Below, in pieces: positions 14,975 through 23,551 of a stretch of 64,000 bases of DNA; within the stretch, counting starts at the first letter, position 1; each line of letters begins with the position of its first letter. A program made the position numbers and the translations under genes. The stretch is from positions 1-64,000 of the forward strand of contig NZ_AUUA01000001.1 in the NCBI RefSeq assembly GCF_000439085.1, in the 5' to 3' direction. Below the pieces are notes generated by a model. The model did not search any database and was not told the DNA's origin. It was given only the letters and a program-made list of their open reading frames with translations. This DNA is from Leminorella grimontii ATCC 33999 = DSM 5078. Lineage in GTDB: Bacteria; Pseudomonadota; Gammaproteobacteria; Enterobacterales; Enterobacteriaceae.

Positions 14975-15937
14975 ATGACGGAAGAGAAGAAAGGAGTAAC
15001 CGGTAAGGCAAAAGGTGGTGTGGCTAGGGCGCAATCTTTGACTAAGGAACAACGCTCGGCTATCGCTAAGAAAGGCGCGGCAGCAAGATGGAAAGACAGG
15101 CCACTGAAAGCCACCCATAAAGGCAACTTCATGAATGAGTTTGGCATTGATGCTGAGTGCTACATTCTTGATAATGACAGTAAAACAGCGGTGGTAACAA
15201 AGACTGGCTTGGCTAAATTAATCGGCCTTGGCGAGCGCGTTAAAGATATTGATCGCGTATTAAACGCACAATATATGTCCAACTACGTTAGCGCAATTTT
15301 AATTGAAAAAATGGGAAAACCCTATATTTTTCAATGGGAGAACGATGGCGCAGTTTTAGGCTCTTTCACAGGCGGCCATGGGTACGATATTTCGGTTGTT
15401 ATTGATATATGTAAAGCATTAACAGAAGCAAAAGATAATGGTGACCTACCTGAATCGCGTCTAAAGGCAGCGATACAAGCTCAACGTTTAGTTAATTCCG
15501 CAGCCAAAGTTGGTATCACTAATGTCGCATATGCCGTTGCCGGATTTAGGCCAGAAGTGCAACAGGTAATAGATTCCTTCAAGGCGTTTGTCAGAGAAGA
15601 GGCTAGGCAATATGAGAAAGAATTTCCTGACGAGCTTTACGAGGCATGGTATAGAATTTATCAACTTAACAAACCTGAACGTGGACGTCCGTTCCTTTTC
15701 AGTAAATTAACGAATGAACAAATCTATATCCCATTAGCTCGTAGCCAAGGGAAGATTTTGGATTTGGCGCGAAGAAATAAGGAAGAAAACGGGAAGCGGG
15801 GGGATAAAATTCACCAATTCCTAGCAGAAGTAGGTGTAAAGGCTCTAAAGCAGCAGATAGGTAAAGTCCTTGCTGTCTCTGAATTATTTGAGGGTCGGGA
15901 AGATTACGAATCTGCGCTTAATAAAGTAAATAAGTAA
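14975..15937 (+). CDS. P63C domain protein
   Basis: 320 aa protein of the phage P63C class. The basic N terminus 'GKAKGGVARAQSLTKEQRSA' is typical of the family, and the C-terminal 'DELYEAWYRIYQLNKPERG' to 'FLAEVGVKALKQQIGKVL' is the P63C domain. Function is unknown; the basic start and operator-rich promoter suggest DNA binding. The frame is open to 14903, but family members start at MTE-like residues, so I chose 14975 despite a poor ribosome site. An operator half-site ends two bases before this start, in line with autorepression. Confidence 0.75.
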   Translation: MTEEKKGVTGKAKGGVARAQSLTKEQRSAIAKKGAAARWKDRPLKATHKGNFMNEFGIDAECYILDNDSKTAVVTKTGLAKLIGLGERVKDIDRVLNAQYMSNYVSAILIEKMGKPYIFQWENDGAVLGSFTGGHGYDISVVIDICKALTEAKDNGDLPESRLKAAIQAQRLVNSAAKVGITNVAYAVAGFRPEVQQVIDSFKAFVREEARQYEKEFPDELYEAWYRIYQLNKPERGRPFLFSKLTNEQIYIPLARSQGKILDLARRNKEENGKRGDKIHQFLAEVGVKALKQQIGKVLAVSELFEGREDYESALNKVNK

Positions 15938-15948
15938 TGGCAACCATC

Positions 15949-15973
15949 AAAACCCTCTCCGGAGGGTTTTTTT
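15949..15973 (+). terminator. Intrinsic terminator after P63C gene
   Basis: AAACCCTC (15950-15957) with GAGGGTTT (15962-15969), loop TCCG, then a T-run. A near-identical terminator follows the right-end regulatory genes at 31532-31557. Confidence 0.88.
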
Positions 15974-16043
15974 GTCAACTCTGACAGGTGATCGCAGAGC
16001 CTCTTGTTGGTATGATGGGACATCATAACAATGGGGGGTGAGT

Positions 16044-16865
16044 GTGAAGAAGATTATTGCAATTAGCATACTGGCGCTAATGCTTACAGGCTGCGATGAA
16101 CCAAAGGTTGATACATCTACTGATGAAGCGATGAAAAAATCGCTTCAGAAAGTAAAAGAGTCTCTTCCTGAAAATAAAAGACAGGAGTTTACTGAAGCCA
16201 CTTCTATTATAATGATGAATAGTGTCGACATGAAAGCTCTGATGTCCGGCGCATTCTCTGGAAACAGTGATGCGATCGCAGCGCAACAGGCTGAAAAAGC
16301 AAAGTCTGTTTTAAATGGTAAAACCGGTGAAGAAATCATCGATAAAGCCAAGATTATCTTAGCTGAGAGGACGCAGAGAGAGCGTCAGCAAGCGCTTGAA
16401 GAAATTACCGAACTACAACAAAAGAAAGCAGAATCACAAAAGGCGAAAGAATCGTTACGTAATTTTGTTGTTAACAAATCGCGTTTCTATTTTGAAAAAC
16501 AAGAAATTGGTGGTTCGTGGCCAGTCATTGAACTAAGTGTAGAAAACAAGACAGGCAGCCCTATATCAAGAGCCTATTTCAAGGGAACCATTGCCTCACC
16601 TGGCCGCTCAATACCATGGCTTGTAGAATCTTTCAATTATCAGGTTCCAGGGGGATTAGAGCCTAGAGAGAAGGCTGATTGGCCTCTTTTACCAAACAGA
16701 TTTTCCTCTTGGGGGGCAGTTAAAGCTCCTGAGGATGCGGTGTTCACAGTAGAGGTGGTGCGCCTTGATGGCCCGGATGGTAAGGCGCTGTTCAACTCTG
16801 AAATCTTTGATGAAGATGATCAAAGACGGCTTGAAATGCTGCAAAGTAAATACACTTCTCAATAA
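16044..16865 (+). CDS. Prophage lipoprotein (DUF6694-like)
   Basis: 273 aa from GTG 16044, spaced well from the GGGGGG at 16032-16037 (GTG 16038 would add two residues). 'MKKIIAISILALMLTGCDE' is a lipoprotein signal with lipobox LTGC. A helical, charged region follows ('SLQKVKESLPENKRQEF', 'ERQQALEEITELQQKK'), then a beta domain ('WPVIELSVENKTGSPISRAY'). This matches a family of small enterobacterial lipoproteins (DUF6694). It is likely a lysogenic conversion gene expressed from the prophage at the cell envelope; role unknown. Confidence 0.75.
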   Translation: MKKIIAISILALMLTGCDEPKVDTSTDEAMKKSLQKVKESLPENKRQEFTEATSIIMMNSVDMKALMSGAFSGNSDAIAAQQAEKAKSVLNGKTGEEIIDKAKIILAERTQRERQQALEEITELQQKKAESQKAKESLRNFVVNKSRFYFEKQEIGGSWPVIELSVENKTGSPISRAYFKGTIASPGRSIPWLVESFNYQVPGGLEPREKADWPLLPNRFSSWGAVKAPEDAVFTVEVVRLDGPDGKALFNSEIFDEDDQRRLEMLQSKYTSQ

Positions 16866-17007
16866 TTTTATTATGTTTTTTAGCCGTGACCTCATAACGC
16901 CTAAGACCTCCGATCCAGCCAAATATAAACCACAAAATGTCAAGAATAAGTCCGGAGTGCTGCGTTAGGTGAATTGAGATGATGATTAAGAATATATTGA
17001 GGTGAGA

Positions 17008-17604
17008 ATGAAAAAGATTGTGTTTGCTATCATATTGAGTCTATGTGCATCTTTACCAACCTACGGGAAGCCAACGATTGAAGCTCCGCTTGGGTTAAAA
17101 TGGGGGATGACGAAGGATGAAGTAGAAAAGCATGCTGAAGAGCTAAGTTTACTAGAGAGGAAAGGGGATAGGCTTTCTTCCTACTATTTAAGAAATCCAG
17201 AAAAAATCATTGATGGTATGGATGGTTATTCTGTTTCAGTTGATGATAAATTTGGACTTGTTAGCGTAGAAATGCTGCAATCATTTAATAATGATGATAA
17301 AGGTACAAAAGTAAAAAGTCGGTATGATGTTATCAAAGAGGCACTATCAAAAAAATATGGGACTCCTTCCTTATTAGAGTATATAAATAATGAGCGCATT
17401 AGTTTTTATTCCTGCCTGAGAATTGATGGTTGTGGTAGCATGACGGCATTCTTTGATGGTAATAATGGGCAAGCTCTAATTTTAATTAACTCATCTGACG
17501 TTGACCGTGGAAATATATTTATCAGGTATAAAACACATGAGCTAGATAAAATAATGAGTGAACTAAAGAATAAAACCATCAATGAATTAAGTGACTCATT
17601 GTGA
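17008..17604 (+). CDS. Secreted hypothetical protein of the prophage island
   Basis: 198 aa from ATG 17008 with GAGGTGAG just upstream. The N terminus 'MKKIVFAIILSLCASLPTYG' is a Sec signal peptide, and the mature part begins near 'KPTIEAPLGLKWGMTKDEVE', a pattern seen in small periplasmic proteins. Two cysteines ('CLRIDGCG') may form a disulfide. The gene is more AT-rich than the phage structural genes beside it, as expected of a recently acquired moron. A terminator follows before the tape measure gene. Confidence 0.65.
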   Translation: MKKIVFAIILSLCASLPTYGKPTIEAPLGLKWGMTKDEVEKHAEELSLLERKGDRLSSYYLRNPEKIIDGMDGYSVSVDDKFGLVSVEMLQSFNNDDKGTKVKSRYDVIKEALSKKYGTPSLLEYINNERISFYSCLRIDGCGSMTAFFDGNNGQALILINSSDVDRGNIFIRYKTHELDKIMSELKNKTINELSDSL

Positions 17605-17651
17605 TTTCGTGTTGATGGTACGCACCATATAGACTTACACCAACTCCCAAC

Positions 17652-17676
17652 AAACCACCTCCGGGTGGTTTTTTTA
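17652..17676 (+). terminator. Intrinsic terminator closing the accessory island
   Basis: AAACCACC (17652-17659) with GGTGGTTT (17664-17671), loop TCCG, then T-run. It marks the right edge of the island that interrupts the tail operon. Confidence 0.88.
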
Positions 17677-17691
17677 TGCCCGGAGAAACCC

Positions 17692-20652
17692 ATGACAGAA
17701 GTTTCAAGTATAGTTCTACGCGCTGATGTTGCTGATATTCAGAGGGCAAGTTCTGAGCTTGATAAATTTCAGCAATCAGCAGAAAAATCAGCTAAAGCAG
17801 CGGATTCTTTTGGTGACTCAAATAAAACAGCGTCATCTAAAACAGATGAACTCACGGAATCCGTCAATGAAACTCATCGAAAGATGCGAGAGTTTGCTGA
17901 GAGGTTGCGTGCTTCTGAAATTGCCTCAGCTTCGCTAGGAGCAAAGCAGGATAAGTTGGCAGAATCCCTATTTAAGCAAATAGATGCAATAAAAAGTGTT
18001 GAGGGTGCAACCGCTAGGTTAAACGCTATTCAGGCAGAAATAGGGCAATCTAGACGTAAAGGGGCATTAGATGAAGGGAATTATGCCACTCTATTAGCCG
18101 AGACGCGAACTAAGCTATCTCAAGTAGAGAAGGCTGAAACTGTATTAGGCCAAGTTAGAGTAAACTTTTTAAGTCGCTTAAAAGAACAGGTTGCAGCCCA
18201 GCGCTTATCTAAGGATGAGTTACTTCGCTATAAAGCTGCCCAACTTGGGGTTAGTTCATCTGCTGAGATTTATATTAAAAAACTATCAGAATCAAATGGG
18301 GCTTTAAATCGGTTAAAAACAAACTCTATTTCTATGCGTCGAGAGCTTGGAATGTTGGCCGCACAGTTGGCTCGCGGAGATATTTCAGGTTTAAGAAGCT
18401 CATCAATTACGCTTGCAGGTCGTTCTGGGTTGCTAGAACAATTAACTTCACTTAGAGGTCTGGCTATTGGTGGAGTATTCGCTGGAATTGCGGGAGGGAT
18501 TTTTGCTGTCTCTAAAGCGTATTTGGAGGGCTCCAAAGAATCTCAGGAATATAACAAGCAGCTAATTTTGACCGGGCATTACGCAGGGCAAACCACTGGA
18601 CAGCTTCAGGAAATGGCTAGAGTCTTATCTGGCAGTGGAATAACTCAATCAAAAATGGCCGAATCATTGGCTAAGGTAATTGGGTCAGGGGCGTTTTATG
18701 GTGGTGATATTGGTGTGGTTGCTGGGGTTGCGGCGCGAATGGAGCGTGCCATAGGGCAATCTATTGATGAGACAGTAAAGCAATTTCAACGTTTGAGTGA
18801 TGAGCCGGCGAAAGCCGTGCAGGAGCTTGATAAATCCTTACATTTCCTGACCGCTACTCAGTTGGATAATATCCTTGCTCTGGAAAATCAAGGGAGAGCA
18901 TCAGAAGCCGCCAAGATTGCCATGAATGCTTATGCATCGGAAATGAATAAGCGCACCAGTGAAATAGCGGAAAACCTCGGATGGTTAGAAAAGGCATGGA
19001 ATTTTGTTGGCGATGCGGCGACATCAGCATGGGATAAAATGCTTGGAATTGGCCGTGAACGAACGACAAAAGACAAGATCGCTGATATTGAAAGAACGCT
19101 TATTGACTTCCAATTAAATCCGGCAAAGGAAGGAGTTTATTCTTATGATACTGGGCTAACAGCCGAGGATTTAAGAAATGATTTAAAAAAATTAAAGGAA
19201 CAGGATTTTTTAGAAAGCATTAGCGCAGCAAGGGAAAAAGCTGAGCGTGACGAAGATGAAAGACAGAAAAGACGAATAGCTCAAAACGATGCGTTACGAA
19301 AGACATTTGAAAACGCTGAAGAAAAACACCAGAGAAAAATTAATGAAATAAAAAATAAATATGCTTATGCCGATTCAGTAATTATAGATAAAGCCATTGA
19401 AGCTGAAAATAAACGCTATAAAGAAGAGCAGGAGAGAGAAAAACGAAAAGGAGCGTCCAGCGGCTCAAAATCCTACTCTGACGACGCAGCTACAAAACTG
19501 CTTCTTGAGTCGCAAAAACGCCTAGCTTCTTTACGAGAACAGTTCAGCGCCACGAACCAGCTTACTGAGCAGGAGAAACGGCTGGCTGAATTTTCTCAAC
19601 AAATTACTGATCTGAAGGAAAAACGAACGCTTACCGCCGACCAGAAGAGCGTTTTGGCTAGAGCTGATGAAATTCAAAAATCATTGGAGCTTGAAGCTAG
19701 TGAATCCCGCCGATTGAAAAATGTGCAGGACATAGCAAAAGGGCATGAAACCGCGCTCAAATTCATTCAGCAGCAAGAAGCCTCCATGGCCGCCATGCAG
19801 AATAGCGCCGGACTTAGTAACCGAGAAGCTCAACGCAATCGGGAGCGGGAACAAACACAGATGATGAAGGCCTCGCCAGAAGACAGGGATTTAGCGCTCT
19901 CTAAGTTGGAGGAACGCTATAAGTTGGAGGATGAGCTTCGCGGTGATTGGTTAATGGGGGCAAAACACGGATGGAATGAATATCTGGACAGTGCCACTAA
20001 CACTTATGCAGCGATATCAAGCGTCGCCCAATCCACTCTAAGCGGTATTTCTAACATGATGACCGACTTAGTAACGACAGGGACGGCGAGCTTTAAGCAA
20101 TTCTCTATTTCTATCCTGAAGATGATAATTAACATCATCAACCAGCTGATGGTGGCGTTTGTTGTTCAAAAGGCAATGGGTTGGATTAATGCCTCATTCA
20201 ATCCTCAAGGTGGTGGTGAAGGAAGTGCCAGTTTTGTTGGTCCAGTTCAGCAGAAATGGAGTGGCGGTTATACCGGAGACGGCGGGAAATACGAGCCAAA
20301 AGGCGTTGTACACGGTGGTGAGTTCGTTTTCACTAAAGAGGCGACGCAGGCAATCGGTGTAGGCAATCTCTACGCCATGATGCGGGGGGCGCAAGGATAC
20401 GCTGACGGCGGGTTTGTTGGCAAAGCGCCGATGTATGGGTTAAATAGTAATGCCGGGGCGGGCAATACTCCGCAGATTAATGTGGACATATACATTGATA
20501 ACAAAGGAAACTCGACATCGCAGACCTCAGCATCATCCAATGCCGCCGCTGTTGATAAAGCCCTGGGGGACCGAATTAAGTATGAGGTCAGTGAGGGGAT
20601 TCGCAGGGCCCTAAAAAATGGTGGTCAGATCTACAATGCTTACCAAAGGTAA
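17692..20652 (+). CDS. Tail tape measure protein
   Basis: 986 aa tape measure, which sets tail length and is threaded through the tail tube. The N-terminal 200 residues are long coiled coil; a hydrophobic Gly/Ala-rich stretch ('GLAIGGVFAGIAGGIFAV', about residue 263) and a second helical domain with repeated Lys/Glu follow. The C-terminal 'NMMTDLVTTGTASFKQFSIS' and 'ILKMIINIINQLMVAFV' fit the lambda tape measure C domain, then 'GEFVFTKEATQAIGVGNLY'. The ATG at 17692 with GGAGA is preferred to the longer frame from 17665. The gene is separated from its chaperone by the accessory island. Confidence 0.9.
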   Translation: MTEVSSIVLRADVADIQRASSELDKFQQSAEKSAKAADSFGDSNKTASSKTDELTESVNETHRKMREFAERLRASEIASASLGAKQDKLAESLFKQIDAIKSVEGATARLNAIQAEIGQSRRKGALDEGNYATLLAETRTKLSQVEKAETVLGQVRVNFLSRLKEQVAAQRLSKDELLRYKAAQLGVSSSAEIYIKKLSESNGALNRLKTNSISMRRELGMLAAQLARGDISGLRSSSITLAGRSGLLEQLTSLRGLAIGGVFAGIAGGIFAVSKAYLEGSKESQEYNKQLILTGHYAGQTTGQLQEMARVLSGSGITQSKMAESLAKVIGSGAFYGGDIGVVAGVAARMERAIGQSIDETVKQFQRLSDEPAKAVQELDKSLHFLTATQLDNILALENQGRASEAAKIAMNAYASEMNKRTSEIAENLGWLEKAWNFVGDAATSAWDKMLGIGRERTTKDKIADIERTLIDFQLNPAKEGVYSYDTGLTAEDLRNDLKKLKEQDFLESISAAREKAERDEDERQKRRIAQNDALRKTFENAEEKHQRKINEIKNKYAYADSVIIDKAIEAENKRYKEEQEREKRKGASSGSKSYSDDAATKLLLESQKRLASLREQFSATNQLTEQEKRLAEFSQQITDLKEKRTLTADQKSVLARADEIQKSLELEASESRRLKNVQDIAKGHETALKFIQQQEASMAAMQNSAGLSNREAQRNREREQTQMMKASPEDRDLALSKLEERYKLEDELRGDWLMGAKHGWNEYLDSATNTYAAISSVAQSTLSGISNMMTDLVTTGTASFKQFSISILKMIINIINQLMVAFVVQKAMGWINASFNPQGGGEGSASFVGPVQQKWSGGYTGDGGKYEPKGVVHGGEFVFTKEATQAIGVGNLYAMMRGAQGYADGGFVGKAPMYGLNSNAGAGNTPQINVDIYIDNKGNSTSQTSASSNAAAVDKALGDRIKYEVSEGIRRALKNGGQIYNAYQR

Positions 20653-20657
20653 TTAAC

Positions 20658-20882
20658 ATGAAAGATAGCTTTAATTTTAAGACCCGCAGTATTGAAGTTT
20701 TTGAAGATGATGGCAAGAAGGTGATTACAGCAGCAGTGGATGTCAGCATTGAGGATCTCAGCACCCACATGACCGTTTACGCAACAATTCCTTATGATGA
20801 GAAATTAACCATTTCCCAGGTTGAGGAGCAGTTGGTTGCGAAGGCAAAATCAAAGCTGAAGGCTATTGCTGAGTTCATCTGA
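20658..20882 (+). CDS. Small phage tail-region protein
   Basis: 74 aa, soluble, starting six bases after the tape measure stop ('MKDSFNFKTRSIEVFEDDGK', then 'ISQVEEQLVAKAKSKLKAIA'). No domain recognised. Coupling to the tape measure gene and a terminator right behind it suggest it belongs to the tail operon. Role unknown. Confidence 0.65.
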   Translation: MKDSFNFKTRSIEVFEDDGKKVITAAVDVSIEDLSTHMTVYATIPYDEKLTISQVEEQLVAKAKSKLKAIAEFI

Positions 20883-20920
20883 TCGTTACATTTCGCCCCC
20901 TTGATTAGTAAAAGCAGACG

Positions 20921-20942
20921 GCCCGCTTCGGCGGGTTTTTTT
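20921..20942 (+). terminator. Intrinsic terminator before gene M
   Basis: CCCGC-TTCG-GCGGG stem (20922-20935) with a UUCG-type tetraloop and T-run. Confidence 0.85.
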
Positions 20943-20953
20943 ATGGAGCAAAT

Positions 20954-21304
20954 ATGGCAGTTGAAACATACAGCTGGCGCTCGCAGCTCGGTGCTGGCGC
21001 GATTGAATATAGCCAGGCGGTACGCGCAGCGCAGTTCGGTGATGGCTATGAGCAGGTGGCCGATAACGGTATTAACTCCACGGCTATTCAGATCCCTATG
21101 AAGCACACAGGCGCAGAATCGGAAGTGGACAGGATTCGTGATTTTCTCCTTGCTCATACCGTGAAGGCTTTCATCATTACGCCGCCAGGCGAAGAGAAGG
21201 GGCTTTATCGCGTCGTAGCCGATTCGGTTCGTAAAACGCAGATCAGCAGCAAATATGCTGAGTTGACGTTCACCATCAAACGGGCTTACGGAGTGTACGC
21301 ATAA
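20954..21304 (+). CDS. Minor tail protein M
   Basis: 116 aa, lambda gpM class, part of the distal tail tip. Typical features are 'YSWRSQLGAGAIEYSQAVRA', 'FGDGYEQVADNGIN' and the C-terminal 'YAELTFTIKRAYGVYA'. The stop overlaps the start of gene L. The order M-L-K-I-J is the same as lambda. Confidence 0.9.
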   Translation: MAVETYSWRSQLGAGAIEYSQAVRAAQFGDGYEQVADNGINSTAIQIPMKHTGAESEVDRIRDFLLAHTVKAFIITPPGEEKGLYRVVADSVRKTQISSKYAELTFTIKRAYGVYA

Positions 21305-22074
21305 TGGCATTAGTCGATCAGGCGGCGATGCTGGCTCCGGGTGGCAGGGTCCGCTTGGTTGAAGTTGACGCCTCAGAGTTCAGTGGCGGGATCCACCGAT
21401 TCCACTACGCACCTTTCCCCCATACGCCGGAAGAAATTGATGCTGCCAATGGAGATGAAGAAAAGCTTGGACCCAAGCCAATCGTCTTCGGTGGCAATAT
21501 CTACGATTTTTGGCCGTTTCAGGTTTCAGGCCTGGAGCTATCAACAGACCAGGCGGCGGAGCCCACTCTCGGCGTCTCAAACCTTGACGGCCATATCACT
21601 GCGCTGTGCCTGCAATTTAAGGACATGGTTAACGCCAGGGTGAGCATTATCGATACCTATGCGGTCTATCTCGATGCCGTAAATTACCCTGGTGGCGTAA
21701 ACCCTACAGCTGATTCATCAATGTTCACACTTCAGACCTTCTGGCTTGACACCAAAACCTCCGAAGATGATGAGGTGGTTACCTGGGCACTCAGCAGCCC
21801 AGCCGATTTGCAGAGCCTTGTGATCCCCACCCGACAAATCACATCGCTTTGTGAATGGGCGCTGCGCGGTCAGTATCGCAGCGGCGATGGATGCACCTAT
21901 AACGGCACTGCGTATTTCGACGCTAAAGGGAATCAGGTATCAGATCCTGCCCTTGATGTGTGTGGCGGTTGCCTCAGTGACTGCCGTAAACGATTTGGCG
22001 CTGGCCTGGCAGACCCTGACGCGGCAATCCTCGATTTTGGTGGCTTCCCGGCAACCGTTCTCTTCACCCGATAA
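21304..22074 (+). CDS. Minor tail protein L (Fe-S tail tip protein)
   Basis: 256 aa, lambda gpL class. The N-terminal domain ('GGRVRLVEVDASEFSGGIHR') resembles the distal tail fold. The C-terminal part has conserved cysteines ('ITSLCEW', 'GDGCTYNG', 'LDVCGGCLSDCRKRFG') that in lambda gpL bind a [4Fe-4S] cluster; the same is inferred. Located at the tail tip with M, I and J. Confidence 0.9.
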   Translation: MALVDQAAMLAPGGRVRLVEVDASEFSGGIHRFHYAPFPHTPEEIDAANGDEEKLGPKPIVFGGNIYDFWPFQVSGLELSTDQAAEPTLGVSNLDGHITALCLQFKDMVNARVSIIDTYAVYLDAVNYPGGVNPTADSSMFTLQTFWLDTKTSEDDEVVTWALSSPADLQSLVIPTRQITSLCEWALRGQYRSGDGCTYNGTAYFDAKGNQVSDPALDVCGGCLSDCRKRFGAGLADPDAAILDFGGFPATVLFTR

Positions 22075-22086
22075 CCGGACGTACCA

Positions 22087-22818
22087 ATGAATAAAACCAT
22101 AATGGCAGCTATCCGGGCGCATGCGCTGGAGGAGTCCCCGCGCGAGTGCTGTGGCTTCGTTATTCAGTCAGGCCGCCGCCAGCGCTACATTCCCGTGCCG
22201 AATTCGCATGAAAATCCGACAGAGCATTTTCGCATCGACGGCGAGCACTGGGCTAACGCCGAAGATATCGGGACGATTATTCGCGTCATCCACTCCCACC
22301 CGGGCGACGGTGCCCGGCCTATTCCGTCCGATCTGGACCGCCAGCAGTGCAACAACTCCGGCGTGATCTGGGGTATTTACTCACCTGACAGCGATGAATA
22401 CGCCGAGATAATGCCGGAGGCGGTGCCGCTTATTGGGCGTCCGTTTATCCTGGGCTCGAATGACTGCTGGGGGCTGATTATGGACTGGCACGCCATTCAG
22501 GGCGTCACGCTGAACGATTTTCGTGTCGATTATCCGTGGTGGGAAAGCCAGTACCCGGACAACCTCTATTTCGATAACTGGGGAAAAGAAGGGTTCATTG
22601 AATGTGACCCGGCACCAGGTTGCATGGTCATCATGCAGGTTCAATCTGATAAGTGGAACCATGCAGGAATCATCACCGAAGAAGGTGAACTTCTGCACCA
22701 TTTGTACGGGCATCCGTCCTGCATTACGCCCTATGCTCGCGGATATTTTAAAGATAGGACAATGATATGCGTTCGTCACAAGGATTTAGCTGAGGAGATT
22801 AAGCCATGGCGCGGTTAA
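22087..22818 (+). CDS. Tail tip protein K (JAB protease plus NlpC/P60)
   Basis: 243 aa, lambda gpK class with two enzyme-like domains. Residues 1-110 form a JAB/MPN domain: 'RECCGFVIQ' and the metal motif 'VIHSHPGDGARPIPSDLD' (HSHP then SxxD). Residues about 130-243 are NlpC/P60-like with nucleophile in 'NDCWGLIMDW' and histidine in 'WNHAGII'. It is needed for tail tip assembly and possibly peptidoglycan cutting at entry. It overlaps gene I by 13 bases. Confidence 0.9.
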   Translation: MNKTIMAAIRAHALEESPRECCGFVIQSGRRQRYIPVPNSHENPTEHFRIDGEHWANAEDIGTIIRVIHSHPGDGARPIPSDLDRQQCNNSGVIWGIYSPDSDEYAEIMPEAVPLIGRPFILGSNDCWGLIMDWHAIQGVTLNDFRVDYPWWESQYPDNLYFDNWGKEGFIECDPAPGCMVIMQVQSDKWNHAGIITEEGELLHHLYGHPSCITPYARGYFKDRTMICVRHKDLAEEIKPWRG

Positions 22819-23405
22819 CTACAATTCGTCTTTATGGCGCGTTGGGTGCTCGTTTCGGACGAGTTCACAAGCTGGCGGTTCAGACATCAGCTGAAGCGGT
22901 AAAAGCCCTTTGCATCAACTTTGATGGTCTGGAAGATTACCTCCTGAATGCCAAAAAAAACGGCATGACTTTCGCCGTATTCCGTGGAAAACGCAACATT
23001 GGTGTCCAGGATTTCAAAGAGCTGGGAGGTGACAGCGATATTCGTATCGCGCCGATTATGGAGGGGGCGAAGAAGGCTGGCTTGTTCCAGACCATTCTGG
23101 GTGCCGTGATGGTTGTTGCTGGTGTTATCACTGGAGTTATGACCGGCTGGACGGGCGCAGGTTTGACATTTGGGGCCGGACTTATCATGTCTGGCGCGTC
23201 AATGATGGCTGGCGGCATCTACCAGATGTTATCCCCGCAGCCAAAAGGATTACAGGGGCGCGATGACCCTGACAATAAGCCTAGTTATGCGTTTGGAGGA
23301 TCGGTGAATACCCTTGCTATGGGCAACCCGGTAGCGCTGCTGTACGGAGAGCGTGAAATAGGTGGCGCGATTATCAGCGCGGGTATTGTTGCAGAAGATA
23401 TTTAA
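22806..23405 (+). CDS. Tail assembly protein I
   Basis: 199 aa, lambda gpI class. N-terminal ubiquitin-like part ('MARLTTIRLYGALGARFGR'), a Gly/Ala-rich hydrophobic middle (about 95-140, 'TILGAVMVVAGVITGVMTGW'), and a C terminus 'NPVALLYGEREIGGAIISAG'. Required for tail tip assembly; not found in the mature lambda virion. Confidence 0.9.
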   Translation: MARLTTIRLYGALGARFGRVHKLAVQTSAEAVKALCINFDGLEDYLLNAKKNGMTFAVFRGKRNIGVQDFKELGGDSDIRIAPIMEGAKKAGLFQTILGAVMVVAGVITGVMTGWTGAGLTFGAGLIMSGASMMAGGIYQMLSPQPKGLQGRDDPDNKPSYAFGGSVNTLAMGNPVALLYGEREIGGAIISAGIVAEDI

Positions 23406-23438
23406 CCTTTGCCTGTGGTTATCTTAGTTTTTCCGTTA

Positions 23439-23475
23439 TTGACATCCTCCCCGCCCTGAAGGACGGGGTTTTACG
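23439..23475 (+). repeat. IS605-end-like hairpin between genes I and J
   Basis: TTGACATCC (23439-23447) then a CCCCGCCC/GGACGGGG stem followed by TTTT. It resembles the end motif of IS605-group elements and the palindrome at 12675-12713. It could also serve as a terminator. The I-J gap of 146 bases is unusual for lambda-like tails, where these genes normally abut. Confidence 0.4.
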
Positions 23476-23514
23476 GCTCACCTGATAAATAGTAACACCA
23501 AGCAAACCAACCAC

Positions 23515-23538
23515 AAGCCGCCAGAGTGCGGCTTTTTT
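23515..23538 (+). terminator. Intrinsic terminator before gene J
   Basis: AAGCCGC (23515-23521) and GCGGCTT (23528-23534), perfect 7 bp stem with 6-base loop and T-run. Confidence 0.82.
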
Positions 23539-23551
23539 ATGGGCGCAATAT

